DNA of 64,000 nucleotides from Hymenochaete sp. R1. Its lineage: Eukaryota; Basidiomycota; Agaricomycetes; Hymenochaetales; Hymenochaetaceae. Shown here in pieces: positions 51,401-59,781 of this stretch. The first letter of the stretch is position 1. The number at the start of each line of letters is the position of its first letter. A model generated the notes under the pieces. It was not told the DNA's origin. It worked only from the letters and a program-made list of their open reading frames with translations, and made no database searches. The stretch spans positions 248,001 through 312,000 of the forward strand of contig JAFREE010000010.1 of the NCBI GenBank assembly GCA_019400425.1. The letters run 5' to 3'. Made by a program: the position numbers and the translations under genes.

Positions 51401-51968
51401 CGCTTCCACCTGCAGTATTTGGACCAAAAGGAACGGTACCACCAGAACTCAGTAAAGTGCTAGACGGACCAATGGGCGAGAACCCACCGTTGGGACCTGG
51501 GCCCGCATGTTTCACGCAGCGCTTTGCGAGACTGCCGCTACTAGAATCGGGCTCGCAGCGTTCTTCGAAGAAGTGTAGGTTGCGGCGTCCGTTGGGGTTG
51601 GGGTCGGGGGTCGGGTTGGCGCCTACGGTGAGGACGGAACGCTTTGTGACGATGTAGGGTTGCCTGGTGTCTGATTCGGGGGCATTAGAGCCTCTGCTGC
51701 TGCTGCTGCCGCCGCCGCCGCCTGCTCCGCCAACTTCTGCGCGCCGACGGGAGAACCGCAGTGGCGCAGGGACAACGCTAGGGGGAGGATGATCTCGGTT
51801 TGAGTCGCCTGGGTGGGGGCCGTCATGGCGTTTTGAGGGGTTGCCGTCTTGGGCTGGGACGTCACCGTTGGTGAGGGAGTGTCGACGTGCAAAGTAGTTT
51901 GGGGTGAAGAGTGCTGTCGTGCATGCGACGAGGGCACAGAAGAGGAGGACGTAGGTTGTCCTCTTCAT
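45465..51968 (-). CDS. Giant secreted repeat protein with C-terminal DPBB domain
   Basis: A single uninterrupted frame of 2167 residues. N-terminus: signal peptide (MKRTTYVLLFCALVACTTALF), then about 170 residues with several dibasic Kex2-type sites (SKR, SRRR, TKR, AKR) and two Cys. Residues of about 180-1870 are almost wholly Gly, Ser, Thr, Ala and Asp, with few Cys and no hydrophobic core; they contain higher-order repeats marked by FQTGSG-PTGFGESNGSGS. A highly acidic patch lies near 46150-46245. The C-terminal 130 residues form an RlpA-like double-psi beta-barrel domain: TATFYGAGTGACGQ, KNPLCGRQINVNYEGKSVVV, ERCEGCDETNLDLSTGAFDKLA, GKITVEWSWV. There is no hydrophobic GPI-type tail, so the product is probably secreted or held in the wall. 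Function unknown; DPBB domains occur in expansins, barwin and lytic transglycosylases. Confidence 0.9.
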   Translation of the reverse strand: MKRTTYVLLFCALVACTTALFTPNYFARRHSLTNGDVPAQDGNPSKRHDGPHPGDSNRDHPPPSVVPAPLRFSRRRAEVGGAGGGGGSSSSRGSNAPESDTRQPYIVTKRSVLTVGANPTPDPNPNGRRNLHFFEERCEPDSSSGSLAKRCVKHAGPGPNGGFSPIGPSSTLLSSGGTVPFGPNTAGGSGSGSNPGGPISTAPGSGGFGGPSGSNPASGSGDFGGSSPTDSGFGSSPTGSDTGSSGSSSASDSTGTGGSGDSTGTDTGSGSSPTDTGSSGSGDSTGSGTSPTGTDGGSSDSSPSGTGDVTGGSGAGTSPTDSTSGTDSSPSDTGLGTSPTDSSGASDGSGSPTDTSAGSTGTGGAGDSTGTDSSPSGTGDATGFGSPSGSTGADTGSGSSPTDSSSPGGSSGGPDGSSGTGTDTGSSPTGTGSDSSPSGTGDATGFGSSSPSGTDTGFAGDSNPTGSSDAGDSTGTDTGSSPSGTGDATGLDGSTGTDTGAGATGTGSGSSPTNTGTGSGASGTDSSPSGFQTGSGSPSGFSGDSSPSGSSGAGTGDASSPSGTSDASSPSGTGDAFSPSGTGDTGSPSGSGSGSSATGTGSSPGDSTGTGGFGDTTGTAGGSSPSGSSGSGAGTGSGGSGDSTGTGSGSSPTDSSGSGVGTGGFGDSTGTGSGSSPSGTGDATGLDGMSSDGSGATGTGGAGDSTATGADSTGTGGLGGTGATGSGASGAPTGTGSGSSPTGSGGSGTSGSGSGFQTGDGAAPTGFGESSGGTDSGSSPSGTDAGSSPSGTGAGTGIGGSSGAGAGTTGTGDAGGATGTAAGSTGTGGAGDSTGTGFDSSPSGTGDATGLEPATGTDSGSGVGSGPAGSAGDSTGSSGAGGFQTGSGAPTGFSGTDGSGSSATDTGSGSSPSETGEVFGGGGSSGAGAGSTNTGSSGDSTATGADSTGTGGFGGASGSNAGGATGTATDNGLSPTGTDSGSGSGSGASGSSSSGGSPTGFSTGSGSAPTGFGESNGSGSTGSGSGSSATDTGSDSSPSGSGDATGLDGFSSTGAGAGSSTASGPASGASGGFGGSTDTGTGGASATDGSGSGTGGSGFQTGSGSAPTGFGESSGAGSGSSPTDSSDASSPSGTGDIVGPGSSNGSGTGTSAGIGDLTATGAGSGASSGLGSATGTGAGAGTATGGSSATDGGSGFQTGTGAAPTGFGESNGSGSSASGSGSGMSPTDTASSPSGTGDVTGFGSSAGAGTGDATATGAGSESTGAGTSGFGGSDSTGAGGSGSGVTATDSGSGGSSATGFQTGSGSTPTGFGESNGSGSGSGAASGSGSVPTDTASSPSGTGDVAGFGTSSGAGAGTGAGTGAGDSTATATGAGSGSTGSGGFGESTGSGTGAGAGASATDGGFGSSATGTDGSGGSGTGASGFQTGSGAAPTGFGESNGSGSSGPSAGATGTDSASSPSGTGDVAGSGSSVGSGAGTGFGTGDSTATGADSGASSGFGGATGTGAGTGAGTGAGGASATEGSGGSGFQTGSGAVPTGFGESNGSGSSSQPGAGTAPTDTASSPSGTGDVAGFGTSAGSGTGTDVGTGGSTATGTGAGSGATDGFGGASGTGTGAGGASATGTAGSGAGSGGFQTGSGTAPTGFGESNGSGSGSGSGSGLSPTDMASSPSGTGDVAGPGTGAGTSAGTGDSSAPATGAPSGATDGFGGASGTGVGAGTETGAGGASTAIDGSGSGASGGFQTGSGAAPTGFGESNGSGSSVSAGPAGTSSGSSSMGTAPATGADGGLSMTGTSTGASGSGSGPQPTDGFGSGSSWGSSSGSSNSSSSSSNSSDSSSNNWSSQGGYNGESTWGSGGSASNSAGAGSANTNSAASATSGGFSSNFGGGGSGSGAPTGTGTGTTTAPASSSADANDDDFDSCDDDDNNDDGDFDDDDDDDAATGTDAGTMPTDSATVGGGSSGAGDGFGGGASTGTETGAAGGAPTGTDATGGFGANTGTGGSSGSGTETGSGASSTSTSGSGSGSGSGGSGGDASSYYSGTQTGTATFYGAGTGACGQVSQSFDLVAGVSSKIFDNYPGYTYSEATATKNPLCGRQINVNYEGKSVVVTLVERCEGCDETNLDLSTGAFDKLADESLGKITVEWSWVDSHSSGTATSSAAGGDMSMSAV
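46700..50400 (-). repeat. Higher-order coding repeats of about 285-375 bp
   Basis: The block encoding FQTGSG..PTGFGESNGSGS recurs about 11 times. On the plus strand copies lie near 46711, 47034, 47350, 47660, 48033, 48341, 48640, 48925, 49287, 49662 and 50343. Spacing is 285-375 bp except for the last (about 680 bp). Between copies there is a second conserved block, SSPSGTGDVAGFG. Copies nearest the DPBB domain are the most uniform. Confidence 0.85.
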
Positions 51969-52868
51969 AGTGGTTTTGGGGTACGCTTGTCGTCTACCCC
52001 CTGATCGAATGGGCTCACGTTCTTTCTGTCACCGCTGGGATATTATGGGTCTCTTTTCTGAACGTTCGGTGGAGATCGAAGCGATGAAGAAAGTCAGTAC
52101 GAGGAGACAAGACGGCTAGATGGAAGTGGACGTGGAGGAGAGGGAGAAGGGACGACGTACCTCGAAAATAGTATGTGTGAGCGAGCGAACGAGAGAGAAG
52201 AGAAGAGAGGGGCACCCCTGATCAAAGTAAAGAAACAAGAGGGTGCTGAAGCAACGAAGGGGTGTTTGCGACGCAAACGCAACCTTTATGTATCAGCAAC
52301 AAAGAGGAACATTGCACGTACTGATCCATTTCATTTATTTTGATCGTCCAAAGGGAACTCGAGCAGGCGTCCGAGTCCCCGAGCCAGAAGAGGAAACGCG
52401 CACATGCAGACGCAATATACAAGTAAGTCCAAATATCCAACTATCAAGTAAGTACCCCCTCTCTCCCTCGCCCTTTACGCGCAGGCACACGAGGTAGCCT
52501 AGTAAGACCACTGGTAGACAACAACTTGAAGCAAACTGGAATGAGGACTTGTCCCAAGATGGGTGTGCTACTTTGCTTTGCGTTTTGGCGGCAGCCGGGA
52601 AGATGTATCACACGAACTATCACTGTAGGAATCTACCTGCAATAGTGTCAAAATGTATTTTGCTGCCAGTGGTTTTGTATCATTGTATGCCAGTGCGCGT
52701 GTGCGTACTCAGGTTGGCGTCTACTGCTGTTGCACTGCGAGCTACGACTCGGATTCGCGGTGGGTAGATGTTATACTTAGGACTTGGGGGAGGACGCTAG
52801 CCCGGCCGGTATGGGAGCGTCGATATATTGGGAAGTAAGCATTTGCCAACGAAGAGACGAACTTGAAG

Positions 52869-52914
52869 CAAGTTTGCAGCGATCGTGTCATCTTCTCGGG
52901 AAAGTGCAAACTTG
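52869..52914. other. Perfect 10-bp inverted repeat (hairpin 1)
   Basis: CAAGTTTGCA (52869-52878) and TGCAAACTTG (52905-52914) are perfect reverse complements around a 26-nt loop. It lies 3 nt from hairpin 2. Confidence 0.75.
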
Positions 52915-52917
52915 AGG

Positions 52918-52943
52918 TGCCAGTGGGTTTTAGGCCACTGGCA
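52918..52943. other. Perfect 9-bp inverted repeat (hairpin 2)
   Basis: TGCCAGTGG (52918-52926) and CCACTGGCA (52935-52943) pair perfectly around an 8-nt loop. Both arms contain the TGCCAGTG octamer. Confidence 0.8.
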
Positions 52944-54464
52944 GCTGCTTTGTAGTACTATGTACTGATGGGCTTTGGAGCTTTTGAGTTTGGCTTATGG
53001 CTGTGAGTCGAGTCGAGACTGTCAGTAGCATTTCCGGTGAGGCGCGCTCTCTGAGTCGGAGTCGGAGGCGGACCGGAATATCGACTCGGATGGGTGAGTT
53101 GTAGATGCGGCGGGGAGCTTCTTTATTTTACTAACAATTTTTTCTTTCTTTCTTTCTTTGCCCCTTTTGAATAGAAGGGACGTTACGGTGAATGCGTCTT
53201 GCCAGTGCCAGTGATCATGATGATATGTGCAGACCTGTATGTATGCGTTCGCGTTGAGACGAAACACACGCACTCTTTGGCACCAGACACTGGCATTGAC
53301 ACTAGACTAGTACTCTTTTCCTGCAAACTACCGCTTTCGGAGCCAGAAAGTGGAAAACTGGCTATCTTCAGTCTTAGCGTCAGACTTTGCTCGGTTTCGG
53401 GTTCGCAAGCCTGAGATCTGCGGTATTGGTTTGGTTGGATTTGATTTGATATTCTCTTTTGTTTTCATATTTAGTCACGAATGGTGCAAGGGAGTCTGAG
53501 AAAAGGTGGGGAGGGGGAGGTGGGAGTAGCAGTGCATACATATTACGAAATATTCTGAGATGTATTGATGATAGCAGCTGAGCCCGAGTGCTTACTGGTA
53601 CTTTGTCTGTATGTGCACAAAGTATGTACAGTACAGTTTTCCTTACCTGCCTGCCAGTGATGATAAAATAGCGACGTGAAGAAGACTGAAGCGGATCCTT
53701 TGTATACTTATCACACTTATACTTACTACTAGTAAGAGTAGTAACTCTCGGAGGAGAGCGGCGGCTGAGGCGGCCTCGATGCCACCCAATCGACATAACT
53801 TGGAGGTCAAAGACGCGGCGATTCCAATTTGTGTGCAATTGTTTGAATACGTTTGTTTTTGACATACGAACATGAAAGCTTAACCTGATATGCATCTAGC
53901 TTGCGAATCCGGGAACATTATAGAGAAGGGTTTTTCACACACGTGTGTGGTCTGTGTGTACTATTTATGACATGACAGCCTGAGCTGCCGATGGCGAGGG
54001 TCGGGGTGGGCTAAGACTGTTCTGTTCCGGATGTCGACCGAAAGGCAAACAAAGCGGCTTGGTGTGGTGCGGAGTGTTGATGCATATGTTGGATGGCGGT
54101 GAAATGGACATCGGATTTGTGGGCGCGGGAGGAAAGGAGACGTACGGAGGCAACAGGGGGCTGAGGATATTGGACAGGGCAGGAACGTCGCCGGAGGGGA
54201 GGGAAAAGCGAAAGCGGGGAGTGGATGTGGATGTAGGGAAGGAAAAGATGCGAGCTAAGCGAGTCGGTGGCGGTTGTCAGTCCTATCGCGTGCCGAGTCG
54301 AGTGAGAGAGGAAGTTGATGGGAGGGAGTCTCACATATTCGATTTCAATTTGAAAGGGCGGGGCAGAGCGTCGTTTTCAGTTGCACAGATTCGTTTGTTG
54401 TTTGTTTGAGAAAGAAAATAGGAAAGAAAGTAATGCAGAGAGAAGGAGAGCAGGAAGTAAGACA

Positions 54465-54492
54465 AAATAATAATAATAAAATAATAATAAAA
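54465..54492. repeat. AAT-rich microsatellite
   Basis: Imperfect AAT trinucleotide run upstream of the 258-residue DPBB gene. Confidence 0.85.
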
Positions 54493-54784
54493 TGGTCTTG
54501 GCCTTGGGGGATTGAATCCTAGCAGTCGTCGGTCTCGCCCGCCCGCCGTCTGGCCAATCAATCCACTCGTCCCACGTCTCTCCTCATTTACCACTCCTCC
54601 CTTCCTCTCACCCTTTTCTTCCTCCTTCCTCCATCATCTCTCGCCCACCTCGCTCTACGTGCTCTCCTTCCCACTCTTTCTCTTCCTCCCCTTCGCTCTT
54701 TGCCTCCCTCAAAGCTCAACAGAGCATCTCCCACTCTCTCTTGGAAGCACTTTTCACTGCATATTTCCTCCCCACATCAACATC

Positions 54785-55834
54785 ATGTCCCTCTCAAAGT
54801 TCATCACTCTCGTCGCCTTCGCTCTCTCCGCGACTGCTCTCGCAACCCCTCACGCGGCACGCAGCCTCCATGACCATCACGCTTTGGTGGCTCGCAAGGC
54901 TGTCCCGCAGCCTATCAGCGAGGCTCGCGAACTCCGCGTCGTGAAGCCAAAGCGTCTCCGCCGCAGAGGTGACACCGGTCGCTGCTCTAACGTCGCCAGC
55001 AGCAGCAGCAGCTCTTCCTCCTCTTCTGAAGCACCCACCTCCACCTCCGAGTCTTCCGCTCAGGACACTGCTACTCCCGTGGCCAACGTCAACGTCGATG
55101 TCACCACCTCCTGGTCCTCGGAATTCTCAACTTCAACCTGGTCTTCCGAGTCCACCAGCTGGTCCTCCACCTCTGAAGCTCCTGCTCAGACTTCATCCTC
55201 CACCTCGGTCGGCGGTATTCTCGGTTCCTTCTTCGCTGGCACAAACTCCGGTGATGGTGCGTTTTCCATCTTTTTTTCTCTCTTGTTCTGCTGTCCGCGA
55301 CAGCATCTGATCGCTGTCTTTTTCTCTCCTTTTCCCACGGGTTCTGCACCGCTTTAGGCACTTTCTACGCGACTGGCCTTGGTGCTTGTGGCATCACTAA
55401 CACGGACAGCGATTTCATCTGCGCCGTGTCCGACTCTCTGTTCTCATCCGTTCCGTACGTAGTCGCTCGACTTTTCGTCTTTTTTTCTTCCATTGACACA
55501 GTTGAATAGTGGATTTGACGGTGTGAACTCCAACGATAACCCGGTCTGCGGCAAGCAAATTATCGCCTCTCGTGGAGACAAGACCGTGACTGTGACTGTC
55601 ACCGATCGGTGCATGGTACGCATTTGTTTCTATCGTCTTCTTACAACGTTGTTAATGGTCCATTAGGGTTGCGAGAAGGCTGCAAGCTTGGACTTCAGCC
55701 CATCGGCGTACGACGTACGTTTATTTCTCTTTTTAAAAACAATCGATTGAAATACAGTGCTAATCAATTTGCATGTACAGGTGCTCGGTGACCCAGCTGA
55801 AGGTCGTATCCCCATCACCTGGACCTGGGCTTAA
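54785..55834 (+). CDS. Secreted RlpA-like DPBB protein, 258 residues
   Basis: Five exons, 54785-55256, 55358-55454, 55510-55615, 55667-55714 and 55781-55834, join to 777 nt. The signal peptide is MSLSKFITLVAFALSATALA; a propeptide-like stretch with Lys/Arg clusters (KPKRLRRRG) follows, then a Ser/Thr-rich linker with Trp-Ser-Ser motifs. The DPBB domain occupies the last 95 residues: TFYATGLGACGITNTDSDF, GFDGVNSNDNPVCGKQI, VTDRCMGCEKAASLDFSPSAY and GRIPITWTWA. The six DPBB Cys are paired as usual for this basidiomycete family. Small proteins of this type are often induced in fruiting bodies or are plant-contact proteins; no activity can be assigned. Three intron positions are shared with the gene at 59782. 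Confidence 0.93.
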
Positions 55835-56511
55835 ACGATCCGTGGCATTTATGGCTGCAATGAGTATCATCGTCAACATACCCTCCATCCTTTGGCACAT
55901 ACTTCAAGGGACACTTTTACTTTCCACGGACTCCACCCGAATGTTGTTGCATTACGGCCTTCCTCCCTTAACCCCCCTCTTTGGCTCATGACTTGTGCCG
56001 TCGCCACCCTTTTCACGACTTGTTTGTGTCAATTGCACAGATGGGCCGCGCATACCTGGCACTACCATCCTCTTTATTTCTTTTCTTCCCCTTTTTTGCC
56101 TCTTTCCTTTATCGGTTGGCACTTCTGCGAAGCGCCCTTTTGCGCTGATGCGTTAAAGTCGAATTATTGCCCTTCGTTCTTTTTTATTTTCACTAAGCAA
56201 CTTCACATTCTTAAAAAGTTTTATCTGTGTCGTCTCGGTTATTTGATCTGAAATTGATTGGAAGACCTGTTCGCGATCGCTGACCGCGTTCAGACCCCCC
56301 TGTCTTTTTCGGCGCTCGGAAGTTTGGCATGTTGTGGTACATACGATAAGCTGGTGCTTATGGATAATACTTTTTTTTTGACTTGTGGAAGCTGAGTGAT
56401 TGAGCGAATGAGCTTTGAATCAAGACGACAGATAAAGTACATTTACATCAATTGTGACTGGAGATATATGATATAGGAGATGAAGAAGCTAGCTGTTTCT
56501 CTTGTCTGGCC
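55835..56511. other. Tail-to-tail spacer after the second DPBB gene
   Basis: 677 bp between convergent stops of the DPBB gene and the PPIL2-type cyclophilin. T-rich on the plus strand near 56080-56220. No gene seen. Confidence 0.5.
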
Positions 56512-58734
56512 CTACCAACTGTCGAAATTCCCAAAGCCGATCTTGCGTTTCTTCTTTCCGTCGTCGTCCTCGATGCCACTCTTGACTGGAGTCGACGAAG
56601 GGTCCAGTGGTCTCTTCAGGTTGAGATACTTACCCACGCCGACTGTCCCAACACCAACACCTCCCGTCGTCCCCTTCTTTTCCTCCGCACCCAGCTTGAC
56701 TCCAAACCAATTCACATCATCGCCTTCCTTCTTCCCTTTCCCCGCACCCGCACCCGTATTCACAGCACCCGCACCACCGCCCTCCCCCACCCCCGCCTTC
56801 CTCGCCAACCTCCTCGCCAAGCGCTTCTTATACTCCTCAAACGGATCCTGATACACCACCACCCCCAAAACCCTCACCGTCCTCGCAGGAACGTCCGTGC
56901 CCTCCTTCACCCCGACCCTCTCCAGCGCATCCAGCACCTCCTCCCCGCCGACGAGCCGCCCGAACACGGTATGCTTCCCATCGAGGTGCGCCGCCGGCTG
57001 GAAGGTGAGGAAGAACTGGGAGGTGTTGGTGTCGAGCCCTTTGTTGGCCATGGAGAGCAGCCCGCGGGCGTCGTGCTTGGCGGCGTGCTTGTGCGTGTAT
57101 TCGTCCCGGAAGGGGGTGCCCCAGTAGGATTGGCCGCCTCGGCCGGTGCCGGTTGGGTCGCCGGTTTGGACCTGTGGTGCAGTGCGGTTAAGCACAAAAA
57201 AAGACGAATGGCGAGGGCCGGGGTAAGTCGAGAGGGATAAAGTTAGGATTTAAAGTTAAGAGTAAGTTTTTCTTTCCTTCTTTCGTGAAATCGTGTGGAC
57301 GGAAGGGACGGACCATGAATCCGGGGATTAGACGGTGGAATATACAATTGTCGTATTTCCCTTTCCGAGCGAGCATTAGAAAGTTGTAGCACGTTTTAGG
57401 GGCCTGTGGATGGATGCATATTTTTTTTCGTCCAGTTCAGTTCGGTAATGCGGGCGGATATACTCTCTGCTTACCTTCTCGCAGAACAGCTCGACGTTCA
57501 AGCTGCCACCTAAAGATGTCGATATCTAAAGCGGAATAGCCACGTTAGGGTCATGTCAGGTGGCCGGGGATGGAGGGGTAAAAAAATGAGGTGGTAAGAA
57601 GTGGGTGCCCGACTCACTCGGACGTATGCCCTCCGCTTTCCAACGTCCGCCTCCTTCCCTTTGCCTTTCGGCGGGTTCGAAATGGCCTCGTACATGAGTT
57701 CTTCCTCGTCCCATACCAAACGCGACGTCTGAAGTGTCGGATCAACGGAGGTGGAGGTGAGCGAGGCACCGGGAAGTCCGCTGGAATATGGCGAGACGTT
57801 CCCTGGTGTTCTTAATGTTAGATACACCGAGAAAGAAAGAAGAAAAAAATCGAGGGGGAAAAATGACGGAGAACGAACACGGGAGCTTTTCTTTTGCTTT
57901 GAGTGCGACGACCGGTCCGGGTTTGGTAGTGCCGCTTTTGGCCTCTGTGGATGTTTTTGTGGCTGAGGATGTGGAGGGTGTGGGAGCAACGGGCAGCGCA
58001 TGAGGGTTTTGCAAGACGATGACATCTTCCCTGTAAAAAAAAAACACGGGAAGAATCACCATCAACGAACACCAACAATCCTCTGAACCAAATCGACTCA
58101 CTTTTTGAAAGACGTATCACTTAGCAAATCCTTTCCACCCTTGATGCTCTCTGCAAGGTACACGTTTCCCGTAGTCGCAATGGCTACGATGTGGGAATGC
58201 TCGCTGAAGGGCTTGAAAGAGATGGGGTCGTGGATCTCGCCGGTCGCTTTGCGGGAGTAGTTGAGGTGGATGAGGTCGTTGGGCGTCAAGGGTTCCTTCG
58301 TCACAGGGTTCGTGTTGTTGTTATTCCTGGGAGAAAAGTCGGGTGGGCCGAGTGAGACGACTAGACGGAAACGGAAATGGACACGGAAACGAGAACAGAA
58401 CAGAATAAAACACAGTACTGGGCTTACTTTAACCACGGAAGAATGTTCACAAGGTCGAAGACGATCCCTGTTCCATCTGGGTTTCTCGCACATACAGGGT
58501 GAGCGAACGGCTGAAACGACAGAGCACAGCAGTCGAATGGCGTCACGGCTCCTGGATGGGGTGCCTGTTGCTTCCTGAGTACGTTCGAATCAGCACTGAT
58601 TCTGGCAAGTTCAAGATGCGTCGAATCAATCGCACGCACTCTCTGTAGCCTGATGAAGAAGAATGTTGGCCTCCTGCTTTGCCGGAGTATTCGGTGTGCG
58701 TGATGTACAACTTGTCATTGCTTCCGTGCCCCAT
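56512..58734 (-). CDS. PPIL2: U-box cyclophilin, PPIL2/Cyp60 type
   Basis: Nuclear peptidyl-prolyl isomerase with an N-terminal U-box, a spliceosome-associated ubiquitin-ligase-type protein. Start [18 protein letters not shown] is the family N-terminus. The U-box follows over introns: [51 protein letters not shown], then [28 protein letters not shown]. The cyclophilin domain is near the C-terminus: [29 protein letters not shown] (catalytic Arg), [27 protein letters not shown] and [15 protein letters not shown]. The His in HLDGKH sits where cyclophilin A has Trp121. The C-terminal tail is Gly/Lys-rich and ends IGFGNFDSW. Confidence 0.93.
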
Positions 58735-59781
58735 TTTGCTAGAACAATGGCGTCAATGTAGTGGAAGAGAGTCGAAGTTGCACTTTGAAGAATTCCTTCA
58801 GCTCGCCCCCCCCCCCCTCCCCTCCCCAACTGCTTCGTAAAATGCACGTGATGTCAAGACTACTATATTCAGACGGACGCCCAAGCTACCCTTCTTTCTG
58901 AGTTTCTCCCACAAGCACCCATCATCATCGATATCGACAACACGTTTGTTGCCCAGTGCCCATTTCATTGTTCTTCGTGCCAATAATCAGGGATGTATTC
59001 TCCATCAAAAGACAAGAAGGAACTGAACTATACTTGATCGAGAAACGAAGATACAGAGCCAAGGTAAAGTGAGGACCGCAGTACTCGCAGGGTTCCGCCG
59101 TACGAGCCATCTGCCTTTCAATCATATTGCTTGTTCCTGAGCAGTTGCCATCGACGAAGTTGCCAATCTGCTGCGTGGAAATAGATCGCTGCTGTGGCTG
59201 AAGATGAAAATTTCTAACTCAAGAGTCTAGTAGGTGCGATCCTTTCTGCTCTTGTGTAAGCAAAGCGACGGCTCTTGCAACACGCCTTTGGGTGACCCCA
59301 ATTTCAAACACGGGCCTGCCACGCGTATCCGCCTGTCCGCCGGTACCTGCCTGCATCATGGCCTATTTTCATTTCATTGACAAAAAAAATTACGGAGGCT
59401 GCACAGTCGCTAGTAACCAACCAACCAATACCACGGCTGCGTCGGAGCGCGTTCGGTGAGTAACCCTACCCTTGATTGTCGTTTGTTTAGTTGTCACTCA
59501 GGCTTCTCCCGGTGTTTTGATTCCGAAGCTCGAATTTCCCGCAGCACGCTGCTCACAATGAAATGTTGGCCGTTTCATGCAAGCTTAAGCGAATCCGGTC
59601 GTTGGCCTTCCTCTTCGCCTATAAAAGCGGTCGACATAGCCTCATTCATGTCATTGTTTCCCCAACTTCATTTCCCCTCTCCTCCCCTTTCCTGTAGAAG
59701 CTTTCTTGCCACTCTCGTCCAATCCAATACCCACCACTCTCCCAACCGCTCATCTCAGCTGCGCTGCACCTTTTTCCAAAC
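58735..59781. other. PPIL2 promoter and third DPBB gene promoter
   Basis: 1047 bp between divergent starts. It holds a C12 run (58806-58817), CCAAC/CCAAT repeats near 59417-59430 and a TATA box at 59620. Two minus-strand frames (58798-58983 and 58925-59125) are open but not convincing as genes. Confidence 0.55.
59620..59627 (+). promoter_or_regulatory. TATA box of the third DPBB gene
   Basis: TATAAAAG, 162 bp upstream of the ATG at 59782, followed by a pyrimidine-rich leader. It is the clearest TATA element I noticed in the window and fits a strongly regulated gene. Confidence 0.6.

Larger units (their letters stand above)
52664..53659. promoter_or_regulatory. Cluster of eight TGCCAGTG octamers
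   Basis: Exact copies at 52664-52671, 52688-52695, 52918-52925, 53200-53207, 53206-53213 and 53652-53659, and reverse-complement copies at 52936-52943 and 53288-53295. One pair overlaps by 2 nt, and one pair faces each other as a hairpin. No known factor is assigned. Confidence 0.6.
51969..54784. promoter_or_regulatory. 2.8-kb divergent region between two DPBB genes
   Basis: The longest gene-free stretch in the window, between the start of the giant DPBB gene (minus) and the 258-residue DPBB gene (plus). It contains eight TGCCAGTG/CACTGGCA octamers, two perfect hairpins, a 12-bp direct repeat, a TTTC run (53141-53159) and an AAT-rich run (54465-54492). Open frames here (for example on the minus strand at 53380-53895) have no recognisable domain. 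I infer long upstream regulation or an unannotated noncoding transcript. Confidence 0.6.

Noticed and set aside
45922..51657. 1911-codon open frame on the plus strand, opposite the giant DPBB gene
   Set aside because: It is antisense to a protein with signal peptide and DPBB domain. The Pro/Val/Glu/Ser repeats are the complement of Gly/Ser/Thr codons, whose reverse complements contain no stop. No signal peptide or domain.
53380..53895. 171-codon minus-strand frame in the 2.8-kb gene-free stretch
   Set aside because: No signal peptide, domain or family feel; composition resembles intergenic DNA, and it overlaps simple-sequence patches.
52500..54784. Transposon remnant in the long gene-free stretch
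   Set aside because: No terminal inverted repeats with target-site duplication, no reverse transcriptase or transposase motif in any frame; only the 12-bp direct repeat hints at it.
58798..59125. Two overlapping minus-strand frames (with CEYCG and VVDIDDDGCLWEKLRKKG)
   Set aside because: They look faintly protein-like, possibly a small zinc-binding protein, but no phase-correct splice with good GT-AG signals joins them, and the 3' part runs into a poly-C tract. Transcripts would decide.
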